NCBI GenBank assembly: GCA_002104945.1 | Contig: MCFH01000073.1 | Coordinates: 62,001 to 126,000, forward strand | Reading direction: 5' to 3' | DNA length: 64,000 nt | DNA from: Piromyces finnis | Lineage: Eukaryota > Neocallimastigomycota > Neocallimastigomycetes > Neocallimastigales > Neocallimastigaceae | Shown here: one piece after another, positions 57,401 to 64,000 of the stretch | How positions within the stretch are numbered: the stretch's first letter is position 1 | Layout: each line of letters opens with the position of its first letter | The notes under the pieces: generated by a model | The model's input: the letters and a program-made list of their open reading frames with translations, nothing else | Told to the model about the DNA's origin: nothing | Databases searched by the model: none | Position numbers and translations under genes: made by a program

Positions 57401-60151
57401 TTGATTAAATATAGGATGATTTTCTTTTGCTTGTGTTAACTCATCAAAATTTGGCCAATTATTAAGAAGATTTTGGATGGAGTAGGTACTCTTTCCTCTT
57501 CTTGAAGGTGGAGTAATATCATCTTTATAGGATGGAACATCATTTGTTAACATTGGAGAATAGGCAGTATTATTATGGAAATGAGAAAGCATTGGAGTAG
57601 CATATTCTATTGGAACGGTCTTATTAAATCTTGATTGAGACATTGTTGGCTCTTGGTGAGAAAGCATTGGGGTAGCATATCCATTTGGAACAATAGATGG
57701 GAAACGATTTGATGCTAAATTACCTGGCATTCCTCTAATATGGGAATTACCATCAAAGGAACCTGTACGAGAACGATTATTCAATGGCTTTGATACATCA
57801 TCTAATGCAGGTTGAGAAGGTACAAGAATTGGGGTATTTTCATTAGCTAAATCTGGAGTTTCACTGGCAAAAGCGTTTGGAACATTACCATGATTTGTTT
57901 CATTTAGTTGATGATTATTCTTAATGGTTGTTGGAGATTCAACCATATCCTTTGTTTTTTCTCCCATAGTATTTTCAGATACGGAAGATCCAACACTAGA
58001 ATGTTTATTCTTTTTTAATATATCATCAATGGAGTGAACTTTACCAGTACGAATTAAGTTATCCATCTTTTTCTTTGAAATAACAATAAATTCTTCATCA
58101 TCATTACTACCATCTTCTTGATTCATAATATCTTGAAGTTTTGAAATATTATCATTTTTATCAATGGTAGGAGTGCCATTTTCATTGGAATCTTTGGATG
58201 CGTTTTTATTCTTTAAAATAGAAACTGGTTTAACTGGTGGGGTATTGGTGGAACGTCTTTTATGAAGTATATTTTTCATTTCACTCAAGTTTCTCTTTAA
58301 ATCATTCTTTATACTAGACTTTTTACTCAACTTTACTGATTTTGAATCTTTTTTTGCTGTTACTTCAGTAATAGTAGTATTAGCTTCATCATTGTTTTCA
58401 GGTTCATTATCATTAACTTCATTTTGAGTTTCATTACTACGACTATTGTAGTGTTGAGAATGAGCAGACTTTCCAGAACTTGTAGATGATGAATGGCTTT
58501 TAATAGTACTGTAACGATTATTCATATAACTTTCACTATCCTTTTTATCATTTCCATTTGTATTGGCGGAAACGGAATAACGAGTGTTTTTACTACTAGC
58601 TGGCATAGAGAAATGATTTTGTTTGTATCTATCGAAAGCATTTGTTGCACTGCCAAGAGACTTTGATCTGTTTCTGTATTGATTTTCCTTAGCTGTTTCA
58701 TTTTCCTCATGTTTACTAGGAGTATATTTCATTTCATAAATATTTGGGGTTGAGGTGGTATATCTATGATGATAAATATCACGCTTAGAATAATCAGACG
58801 AATAGCCTTTATTATTATTTACATTGCTTTCCATCTCTTTATCAAAATCATCATTTAAGAAATCATTTTTATCATAAATACTTTCTCTTAAAATTTTATC
58901 ATTCTTGGCATCATTATTTACAGAAGAATAATGGTAATATTTGCTATCATTCATTTCGCTCTTTTTAAGTTCTTCCTTAATAAATGAATTTGTCAATGGA
59001 TTATTATCGTGATTTAAGATATTTTCATCAAATGTAGCATTATCAAATTGAGAAACATCAAAAATTGACTTTTTGTTAGATCCAGATACATAATTTAATC
59101 TTGGGGTTGGTTCTTCATAATTATCACGACTCATACTGAATGAATTGTAAATATTAGCATTTTTATCTTCATAGGCCAACATTCCTTGAGTTAATCTTTC
59201 TAATACATGAATTTCATAATTTTGTAATTTTCTCGTTTTACGAGTGACAAATTTAATGGCACTAATATATTGTTGGAATAATCCTCTTTGAATATGACTC
59301 TATTTTATTATAATAAAATTTAATTATTATATTATTAGATACATATATATAATTATAATTTAAATATGATAATTTGTTATTTTTTTTTAATATTTTATTT
59401 AAATAAATTATTGTAAATAATATTAAAAAAAATATAATAATAATTTATTTGTGATTTTTACAGGTTCTGGAACAACACCAGGAATAAGACTTTTTGTTCT
59501 TTGCTTCTCTTCCATTTTTAAAGTTTTTTCAATTTTTTTGTCATTAAACTAATAAATTAAAAAAAAAAAAAAAAATAGTTAAAATTATAATATTATAATT
59601 ATGGAAAAATAGTTTACTTACTTTTACTTGCATAGACTTGAAATCATCATTTAATGGAAGAGCAAAATCTCTATTTAAAAATTCACCCTAACATATTAAG
59701 ATAAAATATTAACTACTCCATTTTTTTTAAAAAAAAAATATTATTTTTTAGAATTTTATATACAAACCATTTTTTTAAAACTTTCATACAAAATTCTATA
59801 AATTTTTAAAGAATTATGTATTTCTTTATATATAGGTATAATAAATATTTGTAATACATGAAAAAAAAATATATTAGTATTGTAAAAGGAATAAATATAT
59901 ATATAATATATAGCAAAAGATAGATATTTACCATTTTGTTGATTTGATGACTCTATAATTACTCTCATTGGAGGGTAACTTAAAAAATCATCATAAGAAT
60001 GGGAAAGGTCATTAACAGCTGCTGCTAAGGCAACCATAGCTGATTGATACTTCATAGCATTTTTAACAAGGTTGTTATAAAGATTGAAAGTATCTTTAAT
60101 ATGGACTTTGGAAATTGTTGGGAATATATTATTTTTTGATATATTTGCCAT
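54449..60151 (-). CDS. BAR-like (I-BAR?) + long disordered region + C-terminal SH3 domain protein
   Basis: The start Met is at 60151. Exon 1 (59932-60151) and the next exon (about 59766-59819) give an amphipathic helical region: NLYNNLVKNAMKYQSAMVAL, then AAAVNDLSHSYDDFL, then IHNSLKIYRILYESFKKM. Two short exons (EFLNRDFALPLNDDFKSMQ; NDKKIEKTLKMEEKQRTKSL) follow, then the large exon beginning at about 59300. This helix pattern fits a BAR-superfamily membrane-binding domain, perhaps of the I-BAR/IMD type. About 1500 residues of disordered, Ser/Asn/Glu-rich sequence follow, with proline patches (RPVPRRPSTPNAPNTP), a poly-Gln run and serine-rich motifs likely to be phosphorylated. The protein ends with an SH3 domain: ALYPYNARDGRELSFQRAD, GEWVYGYIE, YGWVPKSYL. 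The layout suggests a scaffold linking curved plasma membrane to the actin machinery. Total is about 1750 residues. The SH3 is certain; the BAR call is tentative. Confidence 0.75.
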
Positions 60152-62137
60152 TTTTTTTATTTTATTCTTAATATCTTATAATATTTTTATTTTATTTTTT
60201 TTTATATACAGGAATATATTTTGGTTTTCTATATTATTTATCTATGTTGTTATTGTTATTATAATAAACAATTCTAAATAATATTTTTTTTTAAATATTC
60301 TAAGAATTTTTCCTTTTGGTATTTTGTATTTTTTTTTATTCTATAATTTTGAATAATTATTTACAATTTAAATTTATTAAATTATTATTTTTTATATTTA
60401 TTGTATTTAGTTGTTGTTTTTTTTTTTTTTTTTAAGTAGGTATTATTATTTTTAAAAAATATATATATTATTAATAAAGTTGATTTTTTTAAAAAAAATA
60501 ATATGTACTTTTTGAAAAATGTTATTAAGTTTATTTGTTAAGTGGAGATTCCAGTCAAATTTAACCTAAAACAAGTATATTTATTATTATTTTAATGTAT
60601 TTCTGTTATATTAAAAAAAAAAAGTTAAAATATTTCAAAACAAAGGGGAAACTATCTTTATATTTCTTCTTTTAGTTGATATTTTAACTCTTATATTTAA
60701 TAATAAAATAATTAATTTGTAGGATTTTATTATTAAGTGTATAGGTGTATATAATTATTAAATTATTTTTGTTTTATTTTTTAATGAATTTTATTAATAT
60801 TATTGTTATTATTATTTATAATAATAATAAAAAAAAAAAAAAAAAGAATTGCTTTTATTATTTGATATTTGATAATTATTATTTTTTTTTATTTTTTATC
60901 TTGAGTTTCAAAGTTATTGAATGACTTTTTATTAATTCTTTCTAGTTATTATTAATAAAAAGTCATAATGTTTCAATAATCTTAAATGACTAAAAAAATG
61001 TATATAATAAAAATAATAGCATCTAAATACTACTAAGCACTTTTTTTTTCTCTAATGTTAACTTTGAAAAGTAAAAAAAAAAAAAAAAAAAAAGAAATTT
61101 TAATATTTTATATATAAACTTTAAAATAATTTCATGTCACTAATAAATTAAATATAAAAAAAACGGCAGCTTTATTTATATTAAAAAAAAATATTTTTTA
61201 ATTTTATCTTTTTTTTTTTTTTTTTTTTGGAATTAATGATGGCCATATTAAAAAAATTGTGACATTTTTTTTAATAATAATGGTTAGGATTTTAATAGAT
61301 TAAGCTTGGTTTCCTTTTTTTATATTTATTAGAATTTATCAATTATATAATCAATATATTTTCAATTAAGAGTTCCAATAAATATGATTCAATTCTTTCA
61401 ATATATTATACATATAATTGAAATAACAATAGTTTGGTGTAACCAGTCATTGTGTAATATTAAAATATTAATTATTTTTTATTGAATTAATATAATTAAT
61501 ATATGAACAAAATGGGTAGAATAATAAAAAGAAAAATTAAATTTACTATTTTTAGATTTAAATAATAATTAATTTTTATAATATATTCAAATTGATTATA
61601 ATATAGGATGAATAGAAATGTTTTTATTAAAATTTTGTCGATGGTGTAACCTTAATAAATAAATAATATTAGAAATAAATTAAATAGAACATTTTTTTAA
61701 TTAAAAATATTTTTTTTTATAGAAAAAATAAATTTTTCATGCTTTTTTGTACACCTGTTCCATGATTCTTTTTTGGCTAAAATTTAACCAGGCAAAATTA
61801 AAAGAAAAGTAGGATTATTAAAGGCAACTTAAAAGAAACATTATTACTGCTTTTAAATTAAATAAAAAGAAAGTAGATATATAAGAAAAATATGATAAAA
61901 ATAAAAATATGTCTAAAATTACTTGCAATTATATGAATAATAATAGGATAATACTTAATACTTTCTTTATAAAAAAGTTTTAAATAGCATTAAATTAATT
62001 CATTTGATAATACTATGAAAATGTATGAGTATGAAACATTGTTTTATAATAATGATAAACTTTATAAAAAAATTTATATCCACTAGGATCATCATCTATT
62101 ATATTATTTGTATTGACGGTTAAACTTTAAAAATTTG

Positions 62138-62160
62138 TTGTTGTTGTTGTTGTTGTTGTT
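62138..62160. repeat. TTG triplet run
   Basis: About seven TTG/TGT units in gene-poor sequence. It is one of the few triplet arrays here that is not ATT-type. Confidence 0.9.
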
Positions 62161-62965
62161 GGTAGGTTGAACATGTTCCTAATAATTAATATATTTCAAT
62201 ATGAATGTAATGGATGTAATAATGAGGATTATTTTGTCATTTATTAGTAATTACTATTTAATATTTAATTAATAGTACTATTTAAATATCTAATAATATT
62301 ATTATATGATATTTTAATAACATTTTTTTCTTTTAAAAAAAACATTTTTTTTAATAAATAATATTACCATTTAAAGAAATTAAATTAATTAATTGCGGTT
62401 AACTTTAAATTTCTTATTTTCTATTTCTATTAAAATATATTGAAATTCTACATATATTGAAATATATTCAATTATATATATTTGAATAAAATAATGCGGC
62501 TTAAAAAAACGGAATTTTTTATCAAAATATAATGAATTTTAAAGTGGACTTTTACAATAAATTTGATAGTAAGAAAAAGATTTAATTATTTTATTATAAA
62601 TAAGAACGTAATCCTACTACGCCAAATAAAATCATCTATCATAAAATAGAAAAAACTAATAATAATATAAATAACAAAAATTTTTATTAAAAGACTTTAA
62701 GATGAAATTTATAAAAGTCTTTATTAATGAAATCTCTAATAGGGATTGCGGATGAAATAAAATAATAATAATAATCCTAATGATGAAACATAATGAATGG
62801 AATGGTTTTATAATTAATAACATTTAATGGTTAATAATACTACAATAAAAAAAAAAAAAAGTAAACTCTTTCTAGTTAAAATACCATTCATAAAGTATTG
62901 TTAATATTAAAGGAAATATGATATATTAATAGTTTTTTGCTTTTTCATTATTATCAACTTTTATA

Positions 62966-63022
62966 CACAATTGACATATATTTGGAAAAGATATATCAAT
63001 TGTGTATATATTTGGAAAAGAT
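62966..63022. repeat. 9-bp inverted repeat overlapping a 30-bp-period direct repeat
   Basis: CACAATTGA (62966-62974) and TCAATTGTG (62996-63004) are exact reverse complements. The intervening TATATTTGGAAAAGAT (62977-62992) recurs at 63007-63022, 30 bases later. The combination of stem and direct repeat is unlike the simple repeats nearby. Function unknown. Confidence 0.8.
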
Positions 63023-64000
63023 GTCAATTTTCATTTTTATCCAAATTTATTAGTGGTTTGGCAAAAATTAAAGAAAATATTGTTATTATTACAAAATACT
63101 TTTATCTATATACATATTTTCTTTTGACTTCTTTAAATTAATGGTTTACTCTTTGCTTTTATAATGACTTTGAATTAATGATATTATTATCATAAAAGTT
63201 TTATTCGACCTTTTTTGATTTCAGTAGAAAAAAAAAATTATTTTTTATTATTAAACTGTATAGATTTATTATATTATCACATAAATATTATTATAATCAT
63301 ATATAAAACATATGATGCGTAATTTAATAAAAATTAAAAATGGATAGAGGGTTAAAGTACATACTAAAAACTATTTTTATTTCTTTATTCCTTCTGTTAT
63401 TTTTAACTGTGTAAAGTACATTATTGTTGAAATTTACATTTAGCATTGTGTTATTTCTATTATTACTATTTTTTAAATCTTGATAAATTTTCAAATTTAA
63501 ATTTCATCATTTTTTATCAAATTCAAATTGGATAAGCTTTTATTAATAAATTTTTTTTCCGTTTTTTTATAAAATGTAGATAATATGTATTGAAGAAAAA
63601 AAAAATAATAATAATAATACTGACATTATAATTAATAAACAAGAGCTTTAATATTTCTTTTTAAAACATCATCAGTATATATACTTTTCCTTTTATTAAT
63701 TTTAAATTTAAAAGTTACAAGTAAAATTTGCAAATAATTCTTGTCAGGAATTATTGAATTTCATATATTTTATATTGTTTTTATATAAATTTTCATGGGT
63801 CAAATCTCAACAATATTATATAGTATGTCATATTTAATTATTATATATATTTAGTTTTGTTTTTTCTGTTATCATAATTAATACTTTTAACTATTTTTTT
63901 ATTTATAATTATAGGTTTAATTGGACTTTTTTATTTTATTGTCTTTAAACATCAGCACTTTATTGTCAATAGTTTTAAATTTTGAATATTCATTAAACAT

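Larger units (their letters stand above)
60152..64000. other. 3.8-kb gene-poor end of the window
   Basis: No gene can be supported. The left end is the SH3 gene's upstream region. Contents are a TTG triplet run at about 62138-62160, a hairpin plus direct repeat at 62966-63022, and AAT runs near 62762 and 63604. At 63795 a frame opens ATGGGTCAAATCTCAACA; it could be a first exon (a GTATGT donor lies just after), but the following sequence gives no recognisable protein before the window ends. Confidence 0.5.

Noticed and set aside
63795-63920. Possible first exon (MGQIS...) of a small GTPase-like or myristoylated protein at the right edge
   Set aside because: A GTATGT donor and a TAG acceptor exist, but the joined frame stops soon after and shows no P-loop or other known motif.

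Overview
The window is eukaryotic nuclear DNA of extreme A+T content. Genes are split by many short A/T-rich introns with GTA/GTT donors and TAG/AAG/CAG acceptors, and the spacers are full of poly-A/T and ATT microsatellites. The gene content (GFA1 for chitin precursors, a fungal-style Rictor, a ciliary/flagellar ARMC3, a minor-spliceosome protein) together with this composition points to a flagellated early-diverging fungus, most likely an anaerobic gut fungus (Neocallimastigomycota). The lineage is an inference; no rRNA is present.

Layout: 1-257 (+) is the 3' end of an actin-related protein gene. 853-7636 (-) is TORC2 subunit Rictor/Tsc11 in more than 20 exons, one intron of which is almost entirely ATT triplets. 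9734-13006 (-) is a GM130-like golgin with a 7-nt microexon, divergent from 13429-15876 (+), the U11/U12-65K (RNPC3) protein. 16349-20294 (+) is ARMC3, built as one exon per armadillo repeat. 21385-24169 (+) is eIF2B delta. After a 5.6-kb gene desert, 29776-31921 (+) is GFA1 with distinct C-ending codon usage. 33417-41427 (-) is a large ARM/HEAT + SPRY protein with an N-terminal membrane segment and a very acidic tail. 43211-44871 (+) is proteasome subunit Rpn12.

A non-LTR retrotransposon (about 45486-50600, +) follows. It has two 124-bp tandem monomers at its 5' end and one long intact-looking endonuclease/reverse transcriptase ORF. Next are two tail-to-tail paralogous genes (50924-51250 + and 52787-53113 -) for 108-residue secreted proteins with identical eight-cysteine spacing; I do not recognise this family. 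54449-60151 (-) encodes a BAR-like + disordered + SH3 protein. 60152-64000 has no gene I can support.

The genes are ordinary independent eukaryotic units (TOR signalling, Golgi matrix, splicing, translation, chitin synthesis, proteasome, flagellum, membrane/actin scaffolding). The most novel items are the cysteine-rich secreted pair, the LINE with its tandem 5' monomers, the minor-spliceosome protein, the microexon, and the exon-per-repeat ARMC3. Exon joins were worked out by eye from reading-frame continuity and homology memory, so individual junctions may be off by a few bases.
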